Source: Nageia nagi (lineage: Eukaryota; Pinophyta). Taken from it: a DNA stretch of 64,000 nt. A program made the position numbers and the translations under genes. The stretch covers positions 201,686,001 through 201,750,000 of the forward strand of contig JBITNC010000001.1 in assembly GCA_050084985.1 (NCBI GenBank), given 5' to 3'. Positions 1 to 11,617 of this stretch are shown here, piece by piece (position 1 is the first letter of the stretch; every line of letters starts with the position of its first letter). The notes below the pieces were generated by a model that was given only the letters and a program-made list of their open reading frames with translations, made no database searches and was not told the origin of the DNA.

Positions 1-689
1 TTCTAAGATATCAACATAAATATTAAAACAATTAGACTCAAGTGATATAGTATCATTAAGCTATAAATATTCATCCATATCATCAAAAATATCAATTACA
101 TTACATTCTTTAACAAATTTTATAGGTATCATAGTGTGTTTTGTATTATGATTACTACCCAATCCATTATTAGTTTTCTGAGCTCTAAAGTATTAGAAAA
201 AGAAGACATACCCTGTTTTGATTTGCCTAAACTCCCTCCTTTATACTTGTAATTTTGTATCATGTATTTATGTACAAAAGGAGATGGAAAAGTTTTACTT
301 GTTGTGTTCTTCATCTAATCCTTCATTGAGAAAACTTGGTTGGGAGATAGTGTTGTTGCAAATCAAAAATTATCAACTTCTTCACTATTTTCATGTTATT
401 GATAGCGTGAAAATAGTATTTCATGCTATTGATGGCCTTTAATATTGAGTATTTTTTATCATCCCAAATATTTTATGGATATTAATGGATCAAAGTTCTT
501 AATTTTATATGTTCCCATTCTCATCTCTACAATCTAAAGTTATTTTTCTATTTTTACCACTACTAAGTCTACGTCCAAATGTAAAATTTCATATCTATGA
601 TAAGTCATGGTGAATTCCTCCATTTTTACTACATTACATAAAGTGTATGATTCTAGATCACCTATTACTATATGTACCCACCTTGTTAT
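1..689. other. AT-rich sequence, no gene seen
   Basis: No coding region can be supported here. It lies downstream, in element sense, of the minus-strand gypsy protease remnant, so it may be decayed pol of the same element. I could not find reverse transcriptase motifs. Confidence 0.4.
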
Positions 690-2490
690 TCAAAATTCAA
701 CCTACCATATAATGTTGATGGTACTGCATCCATATCATGAAGCAAAGGTCTTCCTAATAATAGGTTAGAAGACAATTTTGAATCCATAACTTGAAATTGA
801 GTTTCAACTATTCTAACCTCTATTATGACCAAAATTCTAGCTATTCAGAGTGGATTTTTTGATGAACTATCATATGCTCTAATTTGAAATGTGGCTTCTT
901 CTAAAGGAGGTATCTCTACATCTTTCTCTTAAAGTTGTATCAAAACTTTATGAGAACACACATTAACAACTGGTCCATTGTCTACCAATATTCTTTTTAT
1001 TCCCCATCCTTCTATCATAGGTGTGATGTACAAGGCTAAACATTTAGCAAGAATTTTTTTACTAAGTTTTTTAAATCTATAAAATGAAATTCCATCACAT
1101 TCCTTAATACACCTAAGTTTTTATGAAAATATAGCAACAATTATATTGGTGGGAACAGTTTATTTTTTGAACAAAGCATACAATATCTCTCAATGCTTTT
1201 CATATGTAGATATGAGATCATATAAGCTAATCTTAGTAGGAGTAGGTTTCAATTTCTCAATCTTGCTATAAGCTTTAGGATTTGGTGGGACACTTACTTG
1301 TTTAGTAGTAACCAAATTTGGAATATTCCTTGGACACATCCTTCTTAATATGATACACACATTTCTATCTACTAAAACTGTGTTTACTGCAAGTTCTAGA
1401 TCTGAAGCATTATAATTAATTTCATATTTCCCTTATGCAATAAGGTCCAAAATTGCAACTTCTAATATCTTACAAAAATTTGTAGAATGACATATTTTTT
1501 GATGATAAGAATAATAATATTTAGAATTTTCCATTGAAACACTATCATCTTCTGTTCTTCTCTCTAATGGTTGCAATAAACCCTTCTTAATCAAATCTCT
1601 CAAAATAAACTTTGGATGAATTGGAAATGTATACTTTTTATCTCTTATGGTGGTTGATCTTGTTAATGTAGGGTAGGTGCAGGTGTAGGTGCATTAGTCA
1701 TATTTATTGTCTTTTCCTCCTTCTTGGTGTATGTCTTACGATTCTCCTTATTGTAAGAAGTATATGTATACTTGAGATATCCTAACTCAAGTAAAACTTT
1801 TTCTTTTTGTAATAATTATTTTACCAATACCCCAAATCTAATACCTTTCTTAGTTGGATCAGGCAAATTAATAATTGAAAAAATAGAATCTTTGAATTTA
1901 CCAAAAATTTCATTCTCATCCAACTTGGTACGAATAGATTGCCATATCGTTTTGAATCTTTGAATATATTTTTCTAAGATTTCATTACTTCTTTGGTGTA
2001 GGGCATATAATTATGTAATAATTCCTTATTCTTTGATATTATGCTTGTATTTATTTATGAATACTTGTACCAATGATTTAAATGAATCTATGGATCCCTC
2101 TAGCAAATTGTAGAATCATTGGTTGGTATCACCTTTAAAACTCCTTGGGAAAATTTTTGCCATAAATTTCATCTTCGATCCCAGTTTCAACAAGCACTCT
2201 TCTTGAAATCTAATAAGATATTTCTTTGGTTCTTGATTGCCACTAAACATCTCAAACTTAGGGGCCTTGTGATCAGGTGGCAAGGGATAATTACAGATAT
2301 CATCCAACAAGGGTGTGGTGAAGAAACCATCATAATATTCTTCTTTTTGCTAGGACCTCTTACTATTCTTAAGATTGGTTATCCTTGTAACTATGTTTGG
2401 ATTTGTAGCTGACTACAAATTACTGCTTGAACTCTACATCACAGCCACTTGCTTAGCTAACTCTTGTACTGTCTTGGCCAACTGTGTTAC
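690..2490 (-). pseudogene. Ty3/gypsy gag-protease remnant
   Basis: Decayed minus-strand gag and protease of a Ty3/gypsy retrotransposon. The gag core reads as PKFEMFSGNQEPKKYLIRFQ followed by FPRSFKGDTNQ (2116-2310), then a stretch including RFKTIWQSIRTKLDENE near 1960-1890. This is the usual order of a plant Retrotrans_gag domain. About 1 kb further on, IKRILVDNGPVVNVCSHKVL (about 990-930) is the retropepsin active-site region, with DNG in place of D(T/S)G. LLLGRPLLHDMDAVPSTLYG (about 760-700) is the conserved C-terminal end of the protease. In-frame stops and frameshifts are frequent, so no protein can be made. The active-site change alone would probably inactivate the enzyme. I could not confirm reverse transcriptase beyond it. 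Confidence 0.85.
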
Positions 2491-2610
2491 AATTTGTTCC
2501 ACTTTTCATGTCGATAAAAACATAAAAATAATTTTTACACATCATTAACAGCGTTAATTCTTTACAAAAATCTTACGAGATGTCACCAATAAGGCAAGAT
2601 GAATTGAAAC

Positions 2611-2624
2611 AGTTGGGTTCACCA
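2611..2624 (-). other. Candidate retrotransposon primer-binding site
   Basis: On the minus strand, TGGTGAACCCAACT begins a few bases after a CTACA end. The same arrangement occurs on the plus strand at 21334. Both start with TGG as a primer-binding site should. I could not name the tRNA. It sits upstream of the minus-strand gag, as expected for a 5' end. Confidence 0.55.
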
Positions 2625-2627
2625 AAA

Positions 2628-3520
2628 TGTAGACTAAAAATAATGCATAAATAATAACTCAAAGCACTATTTTTCTACAACATAATATTGAAGCATATAT
2701 CATAAATATGACATCTTTATGAATATGATAAATAAGATGTCTTCACCAGATTCACATCTATGTGAAATAACATGAATCATACATCAATCTTAACAACATA
2801 CCATGATAAATGAATACAATTAACAACATTGGAGAAGCACGTTGTTAATAACCCAAAATATGGAGATCCATAAGCATAATTTGAAATGCATGAAATAAGA
2901 TGAAGAATATAGCAAATCTAAGAATGAGTGGTATTACAAAACACCTTTGTTGATCGAATAAAATGATATTGCATGTTCTAATCTTTCTCTTCGGCTTTCT
3001 ACTCATCGCCCCATATTATGTTGCCTTTGATATTCTTTTGTAGAAATGTTTTGATCCTCTTTGATTCTTGAGATCATTGCATATTACATTGTTTGTGATG
3101 TCTCTCTTAATATTTGACACCTCTTACATTATACAATAGTCTATTACATTGTCTTAGGTATATTTTGACCCTTTTTACAATGAATATTCTTTGATGCTAT
3201 AAAATAAATTATTTAATACAAGGAAATTCATTTTTAGATGTCTACAAAAACATATTTAATTCACATTATTCAAAAGTGTTATTTTTTGATGTCTACTTGT
3301 CAATCCATACTAGCAACTTACCTAATTCATCACTTAAAAAATCCATACAAAAGAGACCAAAGTTTATCTCTTAAGAAAATAATCACTTCATATATTAAGA
3401 TGACTTTCAATCATTACTTAGCATAGTTTAGAGATATCAGTTAAGATGACTTGCAACCATTACAAACTATAATGTTAATATTGTTTCTTTTTATAATTTT
3501 CTTAATGATATCATTCTAAG
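2628..3520 (-). repeat. Presumed LTR of the minus-strand gypsy element
   Basis: If 2611-2624 is a primer-binding site, the sequence above 2628 should be the 5' LTR, ending in CTACA on the minus strand. The other LTR boundary was not found and the block is strongly decayed. No gene is visible. Confidence 0.35.
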
Positions 3521-3533
3521 TGGTATTAGAGCC
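3521..3533 (+). other. tRNA-iMet-type primer-site motif
   Basis: TGGTATTAGAGCC differs by one base from the TGGTATCAGAGCC complement of plant initiator tRNA-Met, used by many plant LTR retrotransposons. No clean LTR end in CA precedes it, so this could be a truncated element or chance. Confidence 0.4.
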
Positions 3534-4980
3534 ATAATCCTCCTACTTGTAGGAAGCAAGAAATTAGTAAAAAAATATTACACATATAAGTTTATGTAGA
3601 TCTATGAGTATTAGAAATTAGGCAAATCTTATCTTTCCATCGAACAAGAATTGAGAAAAAGGAAATATCGGGTTAAATTATTTACCCTTGTGGGAGACAT
3701 GTACTATTTTGGCAATCTCAACAAGGAAATCATAATTGAATATGTCACTCATAACCCCTTCGGTGAATTTTACTATGATGTTTGGGAATTTAAAATCACT
3801 GAAAAGATAAAAATAACTTATTAGATGATTAGAAATATAATATTAAAAGCATAAAGGAGGATCCAATGGTGAATAATAATACGAGCTTTAACTACCATGG
3901 AATCAACAATCATGATCTAGTTAAGAAAGCATAAGTGAAACATGGAAAATCATATCTAATACTAATGATTCATCAATGAGAGGAAAAGCCAACTAGGAAG
4001 TAGACCATTCAACAAAAAAAATGATAAATGATTAAATATTATGGAATACAGATTGTGATCAATGGTTGATGGTATACACATTATAAATAAAGTGGTTCAT
4101 CAAATCTTGGATTAAATGACATAATTCAAAGGAATATTTTAAAGATAGAGACATCAATAACTCATAAGTAAGGTATCAAATTTTATAAAAATTTTGAAAA
4201 ACATTTTGGAAGTGGATTTGATAGAATCTTATTTTGGATAGTTTTTTCAAAATAGTGTTCTAGCCTAAGGGAGTTTCTATTCCTAAGATGACTCAACCAT
4301 TATTTTTTGATGAAGATCCTAGAGAATAGATCATGAATAAATATGCAAATACACAATGTACAAACTTTAGATAGGATTTTCTTGGTAGGAAAATATTTTG
4401 ATTGAAAACCATTTGCATCCTGTATCAAGGAATTGAAAAAAAACTATATAATTCTCTTATGGAAATTATTACCAAAGATAATTTTGATGAAATATGACCC
4501 AATTTTCAGTTGATTTCGTACACAACACAAAGATTATAAATGCTCAAGATATATTCTGAATTTGGAGGGAGGATAGCCTTCATTTATAAAAAAATACCTA
4601 AACTAGTAAAAACCGACAAAATTTAAAAAGATCAAAAAAGAAGGCATCAAAAGAAGAATTATTTTTAAAATAAAGATACTAACAAATTCAACATGGAACA
4701 TGTTAATGAAATAGTAATATTTTTGTCAATACTTTGTTAAGAAAATTGAAAAGAAAATAGATGTGAAAATGTTCAAACTCTTAAAATAAAGGCCTACGCT
4801 TAAGACTCTCCCCTTTACATGTTACAAAGATTTCCATATAACATACTAATAACTTAAAAAAGAAGAAGACATGATTATGATTTTTACATAAATTTTAATA
4901 TTAACTATATTCTAATTTAAAGAGTCAAATCTTGAAAGCGTCTAACTTCTTAGATTATATGTACGTATGGACTGATATCC
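3534..4980 (+). other. Decayed, possibly gag-derived stretch
   Basis: Short readable pieces occur on the plus strand, for example around 4290-4600, but they are broken by stops and carry no motif I recognise. If the primer site at 3521 is real, this would be the 5' coding part of a dead LTR element. No gene can be supported. Confidence 0.25.
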
Positions 4981-5297
4981 TCTTCAATATTTTAAAATTT
5001 CAGGCCAAATTTTGACATTGCGTGCATGAAGGGAATATGGATGGCAGTGGCAGTGCCAGTGCCAGTGCCAGGGCCTCTGGCAGCTGCAGTTCCTGATTGT
5101 TTGGTGGACGGGTGGTCAAAGAGGTTGCACTACAAGTTAGGCGAGCCGATTGACGTTCTTTCCCATCGCTTCTAGTTCCGCTGACTTTCTTCCCCCCTTC
5201 ACATGACTGAACCTGCAAGTAGCATTCGTTTTCACCTACTTTCCAATCCTTTTAATGATATGGCGATGTTATGAGGTGTAAGTTGTGAAAGTGCAGG
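4981..5297 (+). promoter_or_regulatory. GC-richer upstream region of the LBD gene
   Basis: Base composition rises sharply above the AT-rich surroundings immediately before the LBD reading frame. It contains a short run of CAGTGC/CAGTGG hexamers (about 5045-5070) and a TTGACG motif near 5150. No clear TATA box could be assigned. Calling it promoter and 5' leader is inference from position. Confidence 0.4.
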
Positions 5298-5777
5298 ATG
5301 GGCGACAAGATTGGAAGGCAAAGTACGTGCTCGCCGTGCGCAGCTTGTAAATTGCTGAGAAGGCGATGCACAGAAAGCTGCGTGTTGGCCCCCTTCTTCC
5401 CGCAGACTGATCCTCACCGCTTTGCAGATGCTCACCGCGTGTTTGGAGCGAGCAACATCATCAAAATGCTGGAGGACATTCCAATGGAGAAGCGAGCGGA
5501 TGCTGCAAACAGTATTATATACGAGGCGAGGTCAAGGATGAGAGATCCTGTTTATGGCTGTGCTGGAACAGTGTGGCATCTGCAGCAGCAGCTCTTTAAA
5601 TTGCAATCTGAAAAAGCCATTCTACAGGCACGTCTTCTACAATTTCACCATTACATCTACTCGCATTCCCACCACATCACGCCCTCGCCCCGCAACAATA
5701 ATATTCTAATCATTGGAGATGGCTGCAGCAGTGGCTCTTTAGATGATGAGGAGGAGGGAATGCACTTGTGGACATAG
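5298..5777 (+). CDS. LOB-domain (LBD) transcription factor, class I
   Basis: A 159-residue plant-specific LATERAL ORGAN BOUNDARIES domain protein, expected to act in the nucleus as a DNA-binding regulator of organ-boundary or vascular development. The C block is complete: Cys14-x2-Cys17-x6-Cys24-x3-Cys28 within SPCAACKLLRRRCTESC. It is followed by the GAS block with FADAHRVFGASN (42-53) and DPVYGCAG (83-90). A leucine-bearing coil follows, with Leu95, Leu102 and Leu109. This is the class I layout. HRVFGASNIIKMLEDIP with RDPVYGCAG recalls the LBD1/LBD11 group. The tail (115-159) is His-, Ser- and acid-rich and ends GMHLWT. The start chosen is the ATG placing the C block at residue 14, as is usual. 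The frame is continuous, with no intron, although many LBD genes have one. It could be an intronless gene or an intact retrocopy. Confidence 0.93.
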   Translation: MGDKIGRQSTCSPCAACKLLRRRCTESCVLAPFFPQTDPHRFADAHRVFGASNIIKMLEDIPMEKRADAANSIIYEARSRMRDPVYGCAGTVWHLQQQLFKLQSEKAILQARLLQFHHYIYSHSHHITPSPRNNNILIIGDGCSSGSLDDEEEGMHLWT

Positions 5778-6094
5778 ATTATCAAACTAGGCTTAGTATT
5801 TCATATTGTGGAGAAGGGCTTCCCTTCTCTTCTCTTCCCTTATCTTATTTTATGTACTGCTTGCTATCCACCAGCAATGACAAGAATATTGATGATCAAT
5901 TCCAAATTTCGTTTGTCTGAGTGAAGATAGCTATTTTCTATTCATTCTTTATAAATCTAAGAATTGTAAACTGATGAAATAATGGAATTTAGTCTAGGAT
6001 AATCAATATTCCATGTGAGTGATGTTACTCTATCTTTTGACCTTGAAATTATTGTAATGAGATTAAAATTTGTTAATTTAAATTTAAGTTTAAT
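5778..6094 (+). other. Presumed LBD 3' untranslated region and flank
   Basis: Sequence after the LBD stop becomes AT-rich again. A TC-rich stretch (5819-5845) lies just past the stop. I did not find a canonical AATAAA close by, so the transcript end is not placed. Confidence 0.35.
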
Positions 6095-7125
6095 ATACTT
6101 TTTAAAAAGAAGTATTGTTTTTATGAAATAACAAGGCAATCTCCATATGAACATTTGCATAAGATGGGTTCAACATCCTCAAGTTTCAAATCATTAAAAA
6201 CAAAAATAAAAAAATAATCATTTTTAATTATATTTCAAGTTTGGAGGGGTCCTTAATCAATGGATTAAGATAAAATAAAAATTTATTTTAAATATTTAAA
6301 TATATAGAAAGAGTGTGTGTTTATCATGTTAAGTTTTTGACATTTTTTTAATATTTTAATTGTATTTATTGTGTAAAATTTAAAATTATTATGCGCTATC
6401 ATATTTTTTTGAAAAGTGAATATAAATAAAAAAACAAATCATGGTGTTCCTAAAAGGAAATTGTAGTGGGTCACCATGATATTTATTGAGAGAAATTTGT
6501 TTAAGATGAGAATTGTATTTCTTTTAAGTTTCTTTTTTTAACTAAATATAAAGATCATTATAACCTCATTGAAAATTGTAATAATGTATTATAATTATTG
6601 TTGTTTTTATTTTTATTTGCTTAAGATTATTTTTATATTTATATGTAATCAACATCATTCATTAGAATGTTACATATATGAGAGTTGCTCATTTTTTCTT
6701 AATGATATATCAAAGAGATGTATGGTGCATTATTTATTCACTAGATCTATAGTACAAGGATTAGACTATGTTGGAGATAACTAAGTTGGGTGATTCTTTT
6801 GAGTCTCTGCAAGTGGTGGTTGATACTATCGTAGACAACCTAAAAATATACTTTTATCAGGTCATGTCAATATATCATCAAAAGCATAACATTGAAAAAA
6901 TAGTCAAAATCATAATCGGTCTATCGATCTCGTAGATCATGCAGTCGACACACCAACTGGCAATCGACCAATCGATCCTAAAATTATCATCTATAAATAT
7001 CATTGCAAGGCCATTTTGTCATATCTAGAATCAATCATTCGTCATTTTGATCAATATTTTAGCATTATGAGTAGTCAATATATGAACATTAGAGCACATC
7101 ATTGAGCATTTTCCCATGGTTTGAA
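6095..7125 (+). repeat. Dispersed repeat R1, copy 1
   Basis: About 1 kb matching 20056-21110 on the same strand with small indels. Shared stretches include the GTTTGGAGGGGTC tract (6240 versus 20200), the ATCGATCT-rich part near 6910-6980, and CATTGAGCATTTT near 7100. Similarity stops near 7125. In the second copy the sequence continues into an LTR end and primer site, so R1 may be LTR or element-terminal sequence. No coding region. Confidence 0.7.
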
Positions 7126-9469
7126 AGAGAGTTCACCATGCAATCTCTTCAAGCTTGATGATCTCACCCCATGTTCCATGGTTTGAGGTATATTTTATGG
7201 TTAAATCATCATATATTATGCCATATGCTTGGTTTTTATTATGAATTGCCATAGGTGGGATCTCCATAATAATTATGTTCCATACCTTTAGTTAATTTAG
7301 CCCTTAATACATGATCATTCAAGTCATGCTTCTTTGTTATTGGGATAAGTAGATCTTTATGGATCTATCCCCCAAAAGAACCACACATGCCTTTTTTTAT
7401 CATCCGGTTCTAGCAATAAATGAATGGCATATCCTCATAATAAGAAATAAGAATGTTTATATCATTCTTTCTCATTTTAGTATTTTGGATTAGATGCTCA
7501 GTACCCAAGTAAGCTTAAATTTTGATCATGATCAATATACCTTTTAGACTATCTCATTCCTTGTAATCCATATCTATCCCCACAAATAAACCTCCATAGC
7601 ATACAAGGTGTTGACTTGTTATTAATCTAGTCCTTCTCTTTCCTTAGATCTCTTAGTTTCCTCCAATAGTTTACCATATTGAAATGTAAGGGAAATGGAT
7701 GCATTTTCATACTATGAAAAGTAATACTATTTCATTCATCATTGTACCCTATTACCTAGATGTCATGGAGCCCTTCCTAATTCAGATTCGATCATAGAAA
7801 AAACTCTCTTAAAATTGAACAAACTGATGGACGTCTTTTACCTAGGTTCTAAACTTATTATTTTTTATAAGAAAATTTGGGCAAATACTTTGACATGAAT
7901 CTTTTTAAGGTAGATCAAAGAATGTATTTGCATAGCTTAAACATTAGTTAAAGTAACACACTGCCATAATCCATATTCTTCCTCTAAGATGAGTATATAC
8001 TTTAATTGTTTGTATTGGATCAATAATACTTTATAATTAAAAGTAGAAATCTGAGGAACTCTAAGGATTATGGTTTCTTATTTTCATATTTCTAATATGA
8101 AATATTCTTGGTAACTATTTAATCATTATTAATCATTACTAAACAAAATGATAGATTATGACTACTCATGGATACTCGTTCAAAATTATAAAGGACCTAA
8201 AATACCCTGTTACAAATCATTAGAAAGTGCATTGGCATAAATATAGTAGTAAGGAGGGGTATGGAAGTGTGTAAATTATAACAATGATTCAAAGTAGATT
8301 AACCCACACTAACACTTCCATGTATTGACTCTACCAAAGGAGATCTTATTATAGGAATGGCCTCAAGCACCTCGATCATAATTTTGACTACCTAATAATA
8401 AATTTGATCTTAAGGAAAAGAATAACTAGTTAAACCAAAATATACAAATAGTACAACTAGAATTACACCCGTAACCTAATAATTAATTCATGAGGTTTTT
8501 TAAATCCACCTATGTGATAAACATGAAATACATGCAAGATCATCATTAAAACCATCATACTTATCGACCATCGATGAATCTATCAAAGTATCCAACCGAA
8601 GTTTACTTTGATTATTATATATTGAACAAAAACAAAAGCTTCTATCATAATCAAAAGATATTAAAAAGTCATAACAAAACTAGTAGCTATTTGTACCAAA
8701 AAATAAGTGAGTGTTATCCCCACCTATATAATAAAATATATTTACATGAGGAGGAATTTATTTACTAGTGATATCATCTGCAATCACTTGAATCTTGAGA
8801 AACTCTTCAATTGTAGACTAGACTTCAAGTCCACCTTTGAAAATAGTACATGAGAATTTCCTTTCATACAACTTAAACAAGAATATTCAAATACTTTTTG
8901 AATGAATATATTAATTGTGAAATATAGAGATACTTTATTTTCATTCTCTAGGGATATGAATGAACATAATTCAGAGTGATCTAGGAGATCCTACAATAAA
9001 TAAGAAGGAAAACTTTAAAATGCTTGAATTTCAAGTCGACTCATTCTTATGCAGAAGAAATTATAGGAATTTTAAAAAATATTTTACCCTATTCACGATA
9101 TAAATTATTTAGGGAATAATAATATTGATGACAATAGGAGTTTTCTTATTGAGATCTCAATAGATGAATAAATGCAAACCTCAGATTTATATTCTACCAT
9201 GACAATTTGATTTCATTCTAAAAATGTTCTCTAGATAATAACCTTTACATGCAATTATTGGCTTTCAATGAAATATGCTAGCTAAGAGAGATGAAATACT
9301 ATCTTATTCTTCAGCTAAAGTAAGCTAAAAAAGGATGGACGATCTCTTGATTTTTTATAATTCTTATTTCAAATTATTATAACCCTGGTGATGAGGTTTA
9401 AGTGATAGGTATAAGCCATAGTTTAGATATTATTTAATTTATATATTAAACATCCCATGCTCTAGATAT
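7126..9469. other. AT-rich sequence, no gene recognised
   Basis: No protein or RNA gene could be supported. A stretch near 7340-7450 is a little GC-richer and organelle-like in flavour but could not be assigned. A 64-codon open frame at 8574-8768 has no recognisable motif. About 50 bases at 7199-7251 resemble 11829-11880. Confidence 0.35.
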
Positions 9470-10715
9470 AATCTAAGTATTTGGAGTTATGAAAGTGTAG
9501 TCAGGGCACATATTGTATTTTATGGCTTATGTTTCTTAGGAGCTATCTAGTATTGGGTATATTGGGATTTAGATGTATTTTGTGATGAACGTAGAGAGAA
9601 AATTTCTTTAGATTTATCCAAGATATTTAGAATTCATTTATTCCTCTCAAGAGAAACCTACCTCGGATTCAAAGCATTTCATGTAACAAGGTTAAATGGA
9701 CCTAGAATATAGGTGTTTGATCCTTATGGCCTAACAAGAAGAATACAACCTATAAATCTAGCATGGAGGTTGAAGGTTTTGATCCTTTTATTATAGGAGA
9801 AATACTTGGTCATCATATTGTAGCAGGTATATTAGAAATATTAGCATGCCTATATCATCTCGATATTCATCCTCCCTAGTGTTTGTATAAAGGATTACGT
9901 ATGAATAATATTGAAACTATCCTATTCAACAATATTATTGTTGTATTTTTTGCATCTTTCATTATCATTGGAACCATGTGGTATGGCTTCATTATTAATT
10001 CTATCAAATTATTTTGTCCCACTCATTATCAATGGGATCATGGATACTTCCAATAAGAAATAGATTGATGAGTTCATGTTGGTCTAGTCAACAATCTAAG
10101 CTTATTCAAAAATTCTTGAGAAACTCACATTTTATGATTACATTGGTAATAATCTAGCTAAAGGGGGTTATTTAGGGAAAGTGTGATGGAAAATGGAGAT
10201 GGAATAATTGTTGGTTGCTTAGGGTACCCTATTTTTAAAGATAAAGATGGACATGAGCTTTTTGTATATCGTATGCCTACCTTTCTTGAAACATTTCCAT
10301 TCATTCTAGTTGGTGGAGAAGGAATTACAAAATTTGATGTTGCTTTTAGAAGATCAAAATCAAAGTATAGTGTTGAACAAGTAAATGTAACTATGGAGTT
10401 CTATAGTGGTGAACTTGATGGGTTAGTTTTGGTGATCTTACCATAGTTAAAAAATATGCTAGACATGCACAATTAGGTGAAATTTTTGAATTAGATTATG
10501 CTACTTTGAAATCTGATGGTGTTTTTCCTAGTAGTCCAAGGGGTTGGTTTACTTTTGGATATGCTAAATTTGCACTTATTTTCCTTTTTGGACACATTTG
10601 GCACATCTTTAGAACTCTATTTAGAGATTTTTTTATTGGTATTGATCCAAGCTTGGGTGCCCAAGTCAAATTTGGGGCATTCCAAAAACTAAGGCATCCA
10701 ACTACTAAGAAATAA
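9470..10715 (+). pseudogene. psbB: psbB (CP47) plastid-derived pseudogene
   Basis: CP47 is the photosystem II core antenna, a thylakoid protein binding chlorophyll through histidines. Recognisable segments run in order: IWSYESV.RAHIVFYGLCFL (about 9477), [45 protein letters not shown] (about 10225), [18 protein letters not shown] (about 10363), then, after a frameshift near 10425, [18 protein letters not shown] and the C-terminal [15 protein letters not shown]...GHIWH...FGAFQKL. The N-terminal roughly 115 residues are missing or unrecognisable. Multiple stops and at least two frameshifts rule out function. It reads co-linearly into the other plastid genes. Confidence 0.95.
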
Positions 10716-10903
10716 GTGGTATAATATGACATTGATTTCAATGTTTAATCAAAAAGATTATAACAAATAAATATTAAAAAACTATTAGTGTAATATTCAT
10801 TCTAAGTAAGAATAATTAAAAATCTTTTGATTACTTATCTTTATGGAAAATGTTGTAATTAGTATGAAAATTATCTCCATAATTGTAATCTATGATCGAA
10901 TCT
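10716..10903 (+). other. psbB-psbT spacer of the plastid insertion
   Basis: Short AT-rich spacer between the psbB stop and the psbT start, matching the plastid arrangement. No gene. Confidence 0.5.
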
Positions 10904-10999
10904 ATGGAAGCATTGGTTTATACATTCCTTTTGGTATTGACCTTAGGAATAATATTTTTTCCTTTTGTTCTTCTAGGAACCCCCCAAAATTCCAAATAG
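10904..10999 (+). pseudogene. psbT: psbT plastid-derived pseudogene
   Basis: PsbT is a small single-span photosystem II subunit. The start MEALVYTFLLVLTLGIIFF is intact and typical. A one-base shift then moves the RNPPK tail into another frame, so the current frame ends early at a TAG. Its place between psbB and psbN is the plastid order. Confidence 0.93.
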
Positions 11000-11044
11000 A
11001 GGGGGGAACTAATTCTTATCCTTTTACTTCTGATTATTATCATT

Positions 11045-11080
11045 AAAGAAAGACCTTGCCTAGCAGGAAGGTCTTTCTTT
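11045..11080 (+). terminator. psbT-psbN intergenic stem-loop
   Basis: A perfect 13-bp inverted repeat (AAAGAAAGACCTT at 11045-11057 and its complement at 11068-11080) surrounds a 10-base loop. Plastid genomes carry a conserved hairpin between the convergent psbT and psbN genes. It survives here inside the nuclear copy. Confidence 0.85.
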
Positions 11081-11083
11081 CCA

Positions 11084-11215
11084 CTAGTCCTTGTGCTCCT
11101 CAAAAGGATCTCTAAGTTGTTTAGATAGTTACCCAAAGATGATGTATAAGGCATAACCAATAAATCTCACAAGTAAACAAGATATGAAGATAGCGACTAA
11201 GGTTGTAGTTTCCAT
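11084..11215 (-). pseudogene. psbN: psbN plastid-derived pseudogene
   Basis: A minus-strand frame of 43 codons plus stop, the standard psbN length. It reads METTTLVAIFISCLLVRFIG, then YALYIIFG, a TAA stop, and LSKQLRDPFEEHKD. The stop is at the position of the Gln in the usual FGQPSKQLRDPFEEHED tail, which fits one C-to-T change. PsbN is a membrane protein needed for photosystem II assembly in plastids. This copy has no expected function. Confidence 0.95.
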
Positions 11216-11229
11216 TGTTAGGTAATCCC

Positions 11230-11249
11230 ATGTGTGTGTGTGTGTGTGT

Positions 11250-11341
<92 letters not shown>

Positions 11342-11362
11342 TGTGTGTGTGTGTGTGTGTGT
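11230..11362 (+). repeat. GT microsatellite
   Basis: About 130 bases of nearly pure GT with interruptions near 11253 and 11334. It sits where the psbN-psbH spacer of the plastid insertion should be, so it arose or expanded after transfer. The long His-Thr open frame on the minus strand is only this repeat translated. Confidence 0.98.
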
Positions 11363-11396
11363 AAGTTAACATATCTCAACTGATGCAATAGTTCTT

Positions 11397-11617
11397 ATGG
11401 CTACATAAACTTTTGATGATACTTCTAATACTAAACCAAGATGTATTATTATTGAAATTATTTAAAACCACTTATTATAGAATTTGGTAAAGTAGCTCCC
11501 AGATGGGGCATTACTCCATTGATGAATATTGCAATGGACTTATTTGCAATATTCCTATCAATAATATTGGAAATTTATAATTCTTTCATTTTATTAGATG
11601 GAATTCCAATTAGTTAG
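11397..11617 (+). pseudogene. psbH: psbH plastid-derived pseudogene
   Basis: PsbH is a phosphoprotein subunit of photosystem II. The 5' part reads MAT-stop-TFDDTSNTKPR. After frameshifts, [20 protein letters not shown] then [23 protein letters not shown] follow to a stop at 11615-11617. This matches the family core GKVAPGWGTTPLMG...LEIYNSSVLLDG. Internal stops and at least one frameshift make it dead. Confidence 0.94.

Noticed and set aside
5000-5435. Two open frames on the minus strand over the LBD start
   Set aside because: They are shadows produced by GC-richer sequence of the LBD gene and its upstream region.
7340-7450. GC-richer stretch that looked organelle-derived
   Set aside because: I could not match it to any plastid or mitochondrial gene, nor extend the psbB insert leftwards to reach it.
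11121-11372. Open frame rich in His-Thr on the minus strand
   Set aside because: It is the translation of the GT microsatellite joined to the psbN region, not a protein gene.
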